From: Letharia columbiana
Lineage: Eukaryota > Ascomycota > Lecanoromycetes > Lecanorales > Parmeliaceae
DNA length: 64,000 nucleotides
NCBI RefSeq assembly: GCF_014066305.1
Contig: NW_023501052.1
Location: forward strand, 933,001 to 997,000
Direction of reading: 5' to 3'
Part shown: positions 31,290-41,160 of the stretch, in pieces
How the letters are laid out: the number at the start of each line of letters is the position of its first letter
How positions within the stretch are numbered: the stretch's first letter is position 1
Program-made: the position numbers and the translations under genes
The notes under the pieces: model-generated
What the model was told of the DNA's origin: nothing
Databases searched by the model: none
Seen by the model: only the letters and a program-made list of their open reading frames with translations

Positions 31290-33990
31290 TTATAAGTAAA
31301 GGCCTATGAATTAAATTTATAAAGTTAGATTTTTCTAAGTTAAATCGAATTTTAGTTCTAGTTCTCAGTTAAATCGAACTCTAATCGCTTACTATACGTT
31401 TTTAATCTACTTTTACTACTATAAAATTAATTTAATCTATATAATATATAGATATATATATATGAAGAGAGACGCGCTAAGATTTAATTAGAAAGATATA
31501 TCGAGTATAGAGAATTAATTCGTAATAATTATTTATAAAAAATAGAGAAAGATTATATCTTTATAATAAGAAGTATCGAAATATTAAAAAGAAATAAAGA
31601 TAATATATTAATTAGTAATGTAAATTTCATAATATCTTTTATTATAGTAAAATCTTTCGAATAATAAAATAGCTATAGATATCGAACGATTTCAATTAAT
31701 ATATATTATTTAATATTTCTTTTAAAGAGATTTAATTAACTATAATAGTAGATTCTTCTCTTATAACGTTATTATAGTAATATATTATATTAATATAATA
31801 GAAATAATAGATTAAGTTATAGTAGTATTCTTCGCTTACTAAGTAATAATTTAATATAAAATCGTAGAGAATATATAACGTAGAATCTTAAAGAGCTAAG
31901 TTATATTCTTAATAATAATAACTTTATTATTACTTAATTTCTTTATAATATTCTTTATAGTATTCTTCGTAATATTCTTCGTATTTATCTATTATAATTT
32001 CTTCTCTTACTTCTTAATATAGTAAGAATAATAGACTAAGTTATAATAATATTCTTCGCTTACTAAGTAATATTTTAATATAAAATCGTAAATAACTAAT
32101 ATAACGTAGAATTTTAAAGAGTTAAGTCGTATTCTTAACGATAGTAACTTTATTATTACTTAATTTCTTCGTAATATTCTCCGTATTTATCTATTATAAT
32201 TTCTTCTCTTACTTTCTCTTTTATAGAGTATTAAATTAAGTAATTAACTAAGTAATTAATTAAGTAATTAATTAATATAATATAAAATCTTAAAGAGCTA
32301 AGCTATATTCTTAATAATAATAACTTTATTATCGCTTAATTTCTTTATATATCTATAAATCTAAAAAGTTTCTATAAAATTTAAAATTGCTAATCGCGCG
32401 TTTATCGCGGAAATTATAAAATTCGTTAAATTAGTAAATCGAATTAGAATCCGCCCAAATTCTATCGATTTAGTAAATCTAATTAGAATTCGTCTAAATT
32501 TCGCCGATTTAGTAACTATCTTAATCTTTTTTATTAGTTCTATTAGTTTAATAGTAATACGTAATAAAAAAAAAAAGTTCTAATAATCGATATTACGACG
32601 ATAAGATTCTATAATAATAAATATTAACGCTAACTTAAATTTGACTATAGAATTAGATAATTTAATAAAATTAATCGCGTAGATAATACTCTAATATAGC
32701 GTATAATAATACGTATATTAATAATGATATATATTAATATCATATATATATAGAATAGTACTTAGAGTATATTAGAGTATATTACGTAAAATTTTTAAAG
32801 TTATTAAAAATTTTTAAAGTTGCTAAACTAATAGAACTAGTAAAAAGAATTAAAATAGTTACTAAATCGGCGAAAAGAATTAAATATAGATAAAGTCTAC
32901 TTAATAGACTAAATTATACTAAATCGTACTTATAATATAAACTCGACGGAAATTATATGAAAAGAAACTTTTTAGATTTATAGATATAGTATTCTTTATA
33001 ATATTCTTTATAGTATTCTTTATAATATTCTTCGTATTTACTTATTATAGTTTCTTCTCTTATTTAATTAAATATAAGAATATCGAGAATAAATATATTT
33101 ATATTAATAAAATTAATAAATTTAATAAATTTATAAAAGAAGAATAATTATATAAATAGATAAAAGAATTATTATTTAATCTCGAATATATTTAATATAA
33201 TTATTATATTTTTAAAAGCTTCTTTTTAATAATATTTAGAATTTAATATATATTAAGAAATTTTAAAATAGAATAATAAAAAATAGATAGAAGAGAAAGA
33301 TATATTTTAGAAGATAGTATCGCTAAATTAAAAAGTACTATTACTAACTTAAAAGAAGTATATAGAGAAAAATATATTTATTCATTTATTCGAGCTCTTT
33401 AAAAGTCTTTTAATACGTTTATAAGTAGTAGTAGATAGCTATTAAGCTCGCTTACGACCTCGATTATTAATAATAATAAATTCGTCGAGAGATAATCTAA
33501 GAGTATTAATAGAGACTCTAAGAGATAAGTAATAAAGATATATATATCTAAAATCGAAGACGATTATATTTATATTAATGAAATTAATAGTATTAATAAA
33601 ATAGTAAAAGAAGAATAGTTATATAAATAGATAAAAGAATTATTATTCGATTTTAAACGCGTTTAATATAACTATTATAACTATTATATTTAAATATTTA
33701 TTTAATTTATTAATAGTAAATTAAACTTCGTAATTTTTATAGCGTTAAAAAGCGTAAAGCGAGCTTTATAATTTAAGAAATTATAAAGTAATTATATATA
33801 TTATAAGTTAAGTACTTTAAAGTATAAGATTTCTATATATAAATTTTTAATAAGAAAGCTTAAGAGAGTTATTAGACTAACTTAGTCGATCTAGCTAAAA
33901 GATATAATAATCTTAAATTTATAATTAGCTATATATATAAATTTAAGATTTTCTAACTTAGCTCTATCTTATTCTTTTATATATATTAAT
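31290..33990 (+). repeat. repeat Z, copy 1
   Basis: Matches 51,650-53,720 in inverted orientation over most of its length. Shared blocks include the region around AGCTCGCTTACGACCTCGAT (33,450) and its complement at 52,175. The sequence near 33,925-33,985 with TTAGCTCTATCTTATTC is another, reverse-complemented at 51,650-51,715. An internal direct duplication of ~150 bp is seen at 33,085-33,225 versus 33,555-33,700. Copy 1 is interrupted by a family-M element at 32,353-32,983. RIP-mutated; no coding frame left, so the transposon class is unknown. Confidence 0.7.
32353..32983 (-). mobile_element. family M element, copy 2 (~631 bp), nested in repeat Z
   Basis: Starts CTATAAATCTAAAAAG and ends CTTTTTAGATTTATAG, the mutated inverted termini of the family; the interior matches copies 1 and 3 in reverse complement. 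It is longer because of an internal partial duplication near 32,440-32,520 (GTAAATC...AATTAGAAT repeated). The other Z copy lacks it at the equivalent place (about 52,618-52,628). Confidence 0.72.
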
Positions 33991-34814
33991 AAGATATTAT
34001 AATTTTAATCGATATTTCTTCTCTAGACTTACGCTAGACTTTATTCGAGCTAGCTTCTTAGCGACTTAATACTCTAATAACTTTAATATATATATTACTT
34101 AGTAACCTTTATAGTTAATATTTTATTTATATAATATTACTAATATTATTATTCGATATACGATTTATTCTCTAATATAAGACTTATATATTAAAAGTCT
34201 TTATACTCTTTCTTTATTTCTTTATACTATAATTAGTACTTTAATATTATTACTATTATATATTCTATTAATATCGCTATTATATATATACTTCGTATAT
34301 TTATACTTTATATATATATACTACGTCGCTATTATATAGAGTATTAATACTTCTTAAAATAAAGAATAATAATATTATTTATAAAATTTAAAAGTATATT
34401 AAGTACTTAGCTCTATTTAAACTCTTATCTTAATATATCTAGAACTTTTAATTAAAAAGCTTACTTTCTTATTACTTAAGATTAAAATTATAAAATATTT
34501 AATAACTATAAATTTAAGATTAATTAATTAGATTCTTTAAAACTACGATTTCTAATCTAAAATATATCTTATTTCTTTATTTTCGTTCTAAATACGAATA
34601 TATCTAAAAGAGGAAGTATTATAAGACTAAATCTTTAATATTAACTTTATTAAATTATTCTATTTAATTTCTTTAATATTACGTAATAAATGATAATAAA
34701 GTAAATTTATAAAGTTATAGAGTTAATTATACGCTTTTAAATAAAGTAGCGAAGACGAAATTTAATAAAGTATTCGTAAAGATATACTAAAAACTAAGAT
34801 TTTTATTTAAATTA

Positions 34815-34895
34815 TCGAGCTTACGAGAAGAGTCTCTTCGATAGAAGTCCTCGAAGAATTAGAGGGATTTTAGAGGGTCTTTCTCTAAGTATATT
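34815..34895 (+). repeat. diverged copy of the arm sequence of the 1.5-kb inverted-repeat element
   Basis: TCGAGCTTACGAGAAGAGTC, then TTCGATAGAAG, CTCGAAGAA and GATTTTAGAGGGTCT parallel the arm at 36,819-36,925. Confidence 0.5.
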
Positions 34896-35208
34896 AAATA
34901 AATTATAATATCTCTCTCGATTCTTAGTAAACTACGAAGGATAATATTAAAAGTCTTATATATACGCTAAATCTCTTAATATACTTAACATTTTAATAAA
35001 TCTAATCTTTTTCTTAGATAGCTTTATTTTTCTAGTAATAATACTTTATATATATACTTCGTATATATATACCTCGTATATATAGTATTAACGTCGCTAT
35101 TAAGTAAAAAGTAGTAATATTAAGAATATTTAAAATATTTAGAATATTTATTAAGTATACTAAGAGATTTAGCGTATATATAGAACTTTTAATATTATTC
35201 TCCGTATA

Positions 35209-35427
35209 ACGTCTCTCTCTAATATCTCTCTCCAACGTCTCTCTCCAACGTCTCTCTCCAACGTCTCTCTCCAACGTCTCTCTCCAACGTCTCTCTCCAA
35301 CGTCTCTCTCCAACGTCTCTCTCCAACGTCTCTCTCCAACGTCTCTCTCCAACGTCTCTCTCCAACGTCTCTCCCCAACGTCTCTCTCCAACGTCTCTCT
35401 CCAACGTCTCTCTTTAACGTCTCTCTC
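35209..35427 (+). repeat. 13-bp minisatellite, 17 units
   Basis: ACGTCTCTCTCCA repeated head to tail from 35,209 to about 35,427 at a constant 13-bp step, with very few variants (AATATCTCTCTCC at 35,222, one CTCCCC unit at 35,372). It lies in strongly RIP-mutated DNA yet is nearly perfect. It creates an artefactual minus-strand frame. Confidence 0.92.
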
Positions 35428-35548
35428 GATTCTCAGAGTTAGATCCCTTAAAATCTCTTAAACCCTTCGAAGCTCTTTAAGAGCTCTCCGAGAGCTTCTA
35501 TCGAGGGACTATTAAAGCAAGCTTAAAATTAATTAAATATTACTAAAA

Positions 35549-35689
35549 GGGCTAATTATCGAATCATATCTCGAAACTATAAATTCTTATCGAATTATAT
35601 CTCTAATTACTAAATTATATCTCTATATTAAAATTTAAAATATAATTCGATAAGAATTAATTGCTTAGGGTATAATTTAGTAATTTATT
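35549..35689. mobile_element. palindromic repeat family P, copy 3 (RIP-mutated)
   Basis: GGGCTAATTATCGAATCATA at the start, and GGGTATAATTTAGTAATTTA at the end; the two halves mirror each other and match copy 4 with C-to-T and G-to-A changes. Confidence 0.7.
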
Positions 35690-35712
35690 AAACTTACTAT
35701 ATAGACTATTAT

Positions 35713-36275
35713 CTATAAATTTAAAAAGTGAATTTCTATACGATTTTCGTCGAGTTCGTATTATAAGTACGATTTAATACGATTTAGTCTATTAAGTAAA
35801 CTTTATCTATATTTAATTCTTTTCACTAATTCTATTAATTTAGTAACTTTAAAAATTTTTTAATAACTTTAAAAATTTTACGTAATATACTCTAATATAC
35901 TTTAAGTACTATTCTATATATATATAATATTAATATATATTATCATTAATATACGTATTATTATATATTATATTAGAGTATTACTTACGTAATTAATTTT
36001 ATTAAATCGTTTAATTTTATAGCTAAATTTGAGTTAACGTTAATATTTATTATTATAAAATCTTATCATTATAACGTCGATTATTAGAACTTTTCTTTTT
36101 TCGTATATATTACTACTAAATTAATAGAACTAATAAAAAAGGTTAAGATAATTACTAAACCGACGGAATTTAGGCGGATTCTAATCAGATTTACTGATCC
36201 GGCGGATTTTGTGATTTCCGCGATAAACGCGCGATCAGCAATTTCAAATTTTGCAGGAACTTTTCAGATTTGCAG
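35713..36275 (+). mobile_element. family M element, copy 3 (~563 bp), half RIP-mutated
   Basis: Starts CTATAAATTTAAAAAG and ends CTTTTCAGATTTGCAG. The same internal order as copy 1. From about 36,165 to the right end CpA/TpG are normal (GATTTACTGATCCGGCGGAT), giving the least mutated version of the family. Confidence 0.75.
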
Positions 36276-36349
36276 ATGATTGCGAGTGAAGACTGTGTGT
36301 GAGAGTCACAGACTGGGTGTAGACAGGCTGGGGGGCCAAATTTAGCCCA

Positions 36350-36540
36350 CTGTTAGCAACAGCCCCCACGGGGGCCCTATTTAGGTCCAAATAGGGGTGT
36401 CTGGCTGTCAAGCGCAAAAAAGCCTGGTCCCGGGGGTGTCTGCGCTTGACAGCCAGACAGGTCCCGGGGGTGTTTGCGCTTGACAGCCAGACACCCCTAT
36501 TTGAACCTAAATAGGGCCCCGTGGGGGCTGCTGCTAACAC
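36350..36540. repeat. GC-rich long palindrome
   Basis: Left arm ~36,351-36,416 and right arm ~36,478-36,538 are near-perfect reverse complements (GCCCCCACGGGGGCCCTATT against AATAGGGCCCCGTGGGGGC). Between them the word GCGCTTGACAGCCAGACA occurs twice directly, each time near GGTCCCGGGGGTGT. Could form a ~65-bp hairpin. It produces a spurious 98-aa minus-strand frame. Confidence 0.85.
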
Positions 36541-36672
36541 CCACTCGGCTTTCGTCTGATGTATTTTTAAGCTGGTAGGTCACACATTGAATACGGTCGG
36601 AGATATTTCCTCTTTTCTATGGTCGGATGGCCCAGGTCGCGAATTTTCTCCTTTGCGATTTTTATCATGAAT

Positions 36673-36802
36673 GGCAAATTACCGAATCATACCCCAAGTA
36701 ATGGCAAATTACTGAATCATACCCCTAGGGGTATGATTCAGTAATTAGGGGTATGATTCGGTAAGGATTCATAGTTTCGGGGTATGAATTAGTAATTAGC
36801 CC
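36673..36802. mobile_element. palindromic repeat family P, copy 4 (unmutated)
   Basis: GGCAAATTACCGAATCATAC at the left, then a second GGCAAATTACTGAATCATAC, an exact central palindrome CCCCTAGGGG, and mirrored words to GTAATTAGCCC. Best reference copy of the family in this window. Confidence 0.8.
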
Positions 36803-36925
36803 ATCACTAAAATAATCAAATTTCGAGCTTGCTTTGACAGCCCCTCGATAGAAGCTCTCGGAGAGCCCTTAAAGAGCCCCCGAAGGGTCCGAGGGGTTTT
36901 AGGGGATCTCCCTGAGAATCAAAAA

Positions 36926-37326
36926 TAGTTGAAAACCAGTACTTGGCAAGCTTTTCACTACTGGGAAGGACACGCCCCAGCACATATTACCGACCTCCGT
37001 ATGTATGGAATAGTTGGCTTTGCTTATGGGTATGGGAGGTCGTCTAAGGCCACGATCTTTAAAAGAAAGGAAAGGGAAGAATGGGGGAAGTAATCCTGGT
37101 TTAGGAAGGGTAGAGAAAAAGGAAAGAAGGGGAAGGAGGGGAGGGAAGGGAAGGGAAGGGAAGGGAGAGGGGGAGGTTTTTGAAAGCTCGCTTGTTTGAT
37201 AGTTTCAGCCTCTCCCATCATCGTCAATTGTCTTGCTACGTGAGGAGCTTACATTACTAGTGTTATTTGCTTTGCTTTGTTTTGTATTGTACCGTGACTT
37301 ATGGAGGGAGGTAGGAAGGAACCCAT
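36926..37326. other. 3' flank of the APH-like gene, with purine tract
   Basis: Contains a strong purine-only G/A tract at about 37,098-37,184 (GGGAAGGGAAGGGAAGGGAA). No gene supported; the short frame over the tract is compositional. Confidence 0.6.
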
Positions 37327-38628
37327 CTACAGCAAGCCCAGCTCTTTCAAAACCTCTTCCTCGAGCAGTTCATTATCCTCTTTACGGTACACTCTGACGT
37401 CGCTCGTTGCATCGGGCCGTCTGACCCATCCGGACCCCAGAAACGCGCCAGGTACCAGTTGCTTCCTTTCGATCCATCGTTCTCGAAACAAGGCCCCGAC
37501 GTTTCTTCTCTTCTGCCCCCTGGATCGCTGTATCCGATCCATCGCTTCCATCAAAAACGTCTGAGACTTATTGGATGATGGTTGAGCCAATTCTGCAGGA
37601 AGCAGTGGTGCCGTGCGTCGTTTGAAGAGAGAATACCAGCTGAAAGATGTGTTTGAACTGCCGAGGAGGGCGTCCTTCGTAACGTACTCGTAGGCGAAGG
37701 GGAAGAACCCGGCCATTTCCCAGTCGATGATGGCGGCCAGGTCGTACCGTTGGATCGATGCGCCGCCGTCGCTCACCACATCCACCGGGCGGACGAGTAG
37801 ATTGCGCGGTTCGAGGTCATTGTGGCAGAGCACGGCATCTCGCTGGAGCGATTCGAGATCCTTTCGCCCGATGTGGAGGACCGTTGGGATTTCTTCGTCC
37901 GTAGAGGCCATCACGATGCCATTGTTGTCGTCGCTTGGTTCACTCACGCTGGGGCTCAACGTCAATTTTTTGCTCACGCCGTTGTACGCGATGATGGCCG
38001 TGAGGAGATTGGGCATGTCGTTGAAGAATCCGATTTCTCGATTCCCGAGAGCTACGTTGTTCGGGTTGCTGGACGAGACATCTCCTTCTTTCCCAGTCGT
38101 TTTGAAAAAGACCCCGCTCCCGCCGGCTTTCAGGATTGCCAGAACGGATTCATCCGCCAGATCAAGATTCTGAAGCTTCGTCACTGCATCCAGCACCGTG
38201 TCCATGATGTCGGATTGCTGATGGTCTGTCAAATCATCCCAGACCGTCTCCAGCGTCACAGCGTTGTCCACAAAGGCCGAAACGGAAAAATAGATTTCTC
38301 GTCCGTCCCCCGGTTTTGCGGTACCGGTTTGGAACACAGCCGGAACGACTTCTGGGATCGCCAATGTTGCCAGTTGTTGAAGAGCCGAGACGGTGCGTAG
38401 GGGAACTTTTGATGGAAGCTCAAGACGTACGACGACATTTCCAGGCAATGGTTCAGTGGGGCGAGTAGCGTCCAAATGTGCGATGAAGGTGCACACTTCA
38501 TACGTTTGGGATAAGATGGTTATGCTTGTTGGCTTGGAATGGGAAAATATACAATCCAAGAGTGCTTTGTCAGGCTCGAGGAGAACAGACATGGTCTGAA
38601 CAAAGACCAGCGGATGATCAAGATCCAA
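37327..38628 (-). CDS. APH-family phosphotransferase / kinase-like protein
   Basis: Intact single exon of 433 aa. The catalytic loop VLCHNDLEPRNLLV (residues ~266-279; His269, Asp271, Asn276) and the metal-binding AAIIDWEMAGFFP (Asp302) define the aminoglycoside-phosphotransferase/choline-kinase-like fold. The N-lobe has VVVRLELPSK (~65-74) where the ATP-binding lysine strand is expected, and IPEVVPAVF, EIYFSVSAFV as the hinge region. Fungal genomes carry many such proteins of unknown substrate; there is no evidence that it acts on antibiotics. An internal ATG (residue 13, MSVLLEPDK) is an alternative start. It is the only intact gene between RIP islands 2 and 3. Confidence 0.87.
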   Translation of the reverse strand: MDLDHPLVFVQTMSVLLEPDKALLDCIFSHSKPTSITILSQTYEVCTFIAHLDATRPTEPLPGNVVVRLELPSKVPLRTVSALQQLATLAIPEVVPAVFQTGTAKPGDGREIYFSVSAFVDNAVTLETVWDDLTDHQQSDIMDTVLDAVTKLQNLDLADESVLAILKAGGSGVFFKTTGKEGDVSSSNPNNVALGNREIGFFNDMPNLLTAIIAYNGVSKKLTLSPSVSEPSDDNNGIVMASTDEEIPTVLHIGRKDLESLQRDAVLCHNDLEPRNLLVRPVDVVSDGGASIQRYDLAAIIDWEMAGFFPFAYEYVTKDALLGSSNTSFSWYSLFKRRTAPLLPAELAQPSSNKSQTFLMEAMDRIQRSRGQKRRNVGALFRERWIERKQLVPGAFLGSGWVRRPDATSDVRVYRKEDNELLEEEVLKELGLL

Positions 38629-38984
38629 GTTTGAAAAAATTGAGCAGAATAGAGTAGAGTAGAGACAAGTGCAGTCAAGTGCTTGAACATAAGTATCATG
38701 AACTGTTGTATTAGATAGGTAGATGTTGACGATCTAGCATCAGCATGGGCCATACAACAATGAGTGTGAAGAACAGAAAGTTAAGGACAAAGTTGCTGGA
38801 ATATTAATGTTGGGGCATAAGCGCTAAGCCCTAAGGTATGCTGTTGAGATTTGGCCTTCAAAGTTGGTGCGGGGACTGGTGTGGGGGCTGGGATTCCCAG
38901 CCACCCAAATTTGTATGAAAAATAGTCCTATTCCAGAGAAGCAGTTGGAGAATCAATCGATTATTCTCGTCCTTAAGGCTCGCT
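38629..38984. other. promoter side of the APH-like gene to edge of RIP island 3
   Basis: GC-normal to about 38,980, then an abrupt switch to AT-rich DNA. No gene. Confidence 0.5.
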
Positions 38985-39244
38985 ATTTTTAACATATACT
39001 CTACTTTACTACGTAAGATATCTAATTCTATATCTATAAACCTAGTTATAATTTAAATTTTCTCTATAAAATTTTTAAAATCTAACTTAATTTCTATTAT
39101 TTAAATTATTTTATATTATTTAAATATTTTATATAGTATAATTATTAATATAAATACTTAATAGTAAATAAAATATAAATTTAAAGATCTTCGAAATCGA
39201 ATTTAAGATTTATCTTTATTAAAAAAAAATAAGATTATTATAAT

Positions 39245-39765
39245 ATAATATTTTCGTTTATATACGCTAGAATTTAGCGTTATATATTCGTTTATATATA
39301 TTAAAATTTAGCGTTATATATTCGTTTATATACGCTAGAAGTTATATATTTATTTATATATATTAAAATTTAATATTATATATTCGTTTATATACGCTAG
39401 AATTTAGCGTTATATATTCGTTTATATATATTAGAATTTAGCGTTATATATTCGTTTATATATATTAGAATTTAACGTTATATATTTATTTATATACGCT
39501 AGAATTTAACGTTATATATTTATTTATATATATTAAAATTTAACGTTATATATTTATTTATATACGCTAAAATTTAACGTTATATATTCGTTTATATACG
39601 TTAAAATTTAACGTTATATATTTATTTATATACGTCGAAATTTAACGTTATATATTTATTTATATATATTAAAATTTAACGTTATATATTCGTTTATATA
39701 TATCGAAATTTAGCGTTATATATTCGTTTATATATATTAAAATTTAATATTATATAAATCTTATA
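39245..39765 (+). repeat. 34-bp satellite, about 15 units (D1 copy A)
   Basis: Unit contains CGTTTATATACGCTAGAATT followed by TAGCGTTATATATT, with the small palindrome CGCTAGAATTTAGCG in each. Variants replace CG by TA (TATATATTAAAATTTAATAT), as RIP would. Confidence 0.9.
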
Positions 39766-40534
39766 TTATTAATATTAAAATCTATTCTTCTTTATATAAG
39801 TTATAATAAATTTTCTTTTATATTTACTAGTTATATATATTAAATCTTAATATTATATTAATTTAATATATAATATTATTAAGCGTTATAGTCTTTTATA
39901 TATAATCTTAATTTAATCTTATTAATCTTAAAATAAATCTAAATAGAAAACTCTATTAAGACTTAATTTTTTAATATATTACTCGATATATAATATTTAT
40001 ACTTTATATATATATAATTATTAATAAAAATACGTAACTACGTAATATAGTCTTTTTTAAAAATTTTAATAAAAGTTAAATAAATAGTTAAATAGATTTT
40101 TATTAATTTAAAAGTTATAGTATAATAATTAAAAAGTAAACTTTTAATTTTATTTTATTAAAAAATTTAGTTAACTTAATTATAGTAGTAATATTAATAT
40201 TTAAAAATATTATATATTTTAATAAACGCGTAATATTATATAGAAATTTTCTTATAATATATAATTTTTAAGATAATTACTATAATATTTATCGAATTAA
40301 TAATATAATATATTAAGAAAAATATCGTAATCTCGCTAATTAGTTTATTATTTTAATTAAATATTATAATTTTCTTTTATTTTTTAAATAATTAGATTTA
40401 TAAGAGTTATTATAATAATATATATAAATAAATAAATAAATAAAGTATTACTATAGCGATATATATAAATAAATAAATAATCGAACTTATAAAGAGTAAA
40501 GCGGAGAGCGAAATAGAGATAATTTATTTTTTTA

Positions 40535-41160
40535 AGTCTATAGCTTCTTTATTTTAATATATACTATATAATAGAATAAATAAGAGATATTAATTTTTAT
40601 ACTTAAATATCTTTTAATATAAAAAAAATATTCAAACTTCTTATAAGTAAAATAGTAAATTATTATATATAATTTTTTATTATTAATTATTTTTTCGATA
40701 TAGTAGTAATATTTATTATCTTCTATTTTATCTATTATTTATTAATAATATATATTTCTTATATTAATTAATTATCTTATCGCTAATAAATAAATAATTT
40801 ATTTCTACTTTTAAAAGAATAAATAAAGTTAAAAAGAGAGTATTTAGAGAGTTTAATATAGAGAGTTATAATTGAATTTTAATACTTAATAATTAAGATA
40901 AAAAAAGCTTCGCTTTTAAAAGTGTAGAATAAGAGTAAAAGAGAGAAATTAATAAAGAAAGAAGAAGAGAAATTATCGAAGAAAGAGAAGATTAATTTAT
41001 TATTATTAATAGAATTTTAGTAAAAAGATTTTAAATATATATCGAAACTTCTATTATTCGCTAGACGATTTTCTTCTTTATTTTAATAATTTAAATATAT
41101 ATAAAAGAGTTAATTTTATTAATCTAAATTCGTTAATATAAAAAGTATATTTTTATATAT
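40535..41160 (+). repeat. R block, copy in D1-A
   Basis: A ~600-bp segment starting near TTTAAGTCTATAGCTTC and including TAGAATTTTAGTAAAAAGAT. It matches 60,475-61,030, 61,190-61,850, 63,125-63,540 and 63,535-64,000. Confidence 0.75.

Larger units (their letters stand above)
27096..36170. repeat. RIP-mutated AT-rich island 2
   Basis: About 9 kb with CpA/TpG almost absent, residual CpG, and long A/T runs. No gene survives; the only long frame comes from a 13-bp tandem repeat. It contains tandem arrays at 29,050-29,330 and 29,680-30,260, a repeat Z copy (31,290-33,990), a nested family-M element, a minisatellite, and the left part of a 1.5-kb inverted-repeat element. Confidence 0.92.
35426..36925. 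mobile_element. 1.5-kb element with ~100-bp inverted arms and nested repeats
   Basis: Left arm 35,426-35,530 and right arm 36,819-36,925 are reverse complements (right arm: GAGCTTGCTTTGACAGCCCC, GATAGAAGCTCTCGGAGAGC, GGATCTCCCTGAGAATC). Inside each arm lies a family-P palindrome (35,549-35,689 and 36,673-36,802), so the structure is mirror-symmetric. The middle holds a family-M element (35,713-36,275) and a GC-rich palindrome (36,350-36,540). The left half is RIP-mutated, the right half is not. Confidence 0.72.

Noticed and set aside
35032..35404. Minus-strand frames of 61-119 aa with repeated ERRWRET
   Set aside because: They are the translation of the 13-bp minisatellite; low-complexity artefact.
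36244..36540. 98-aa minus-strand frame
   Set aside because: Lies entirely within the GC-rich palindrome and family-M end; no protein features.
37014..37227. Lysine/glycine- or proline/serine-rich frames on both strands
   Set aside because: Compositional product of the GGGAA purine tract.
39245..39765. CRISPR-like look of regularly spaced 34-bp repeats
   Set aside because: Units are contiguous with no unique spacers, in a fungal genome; it is a satellite.
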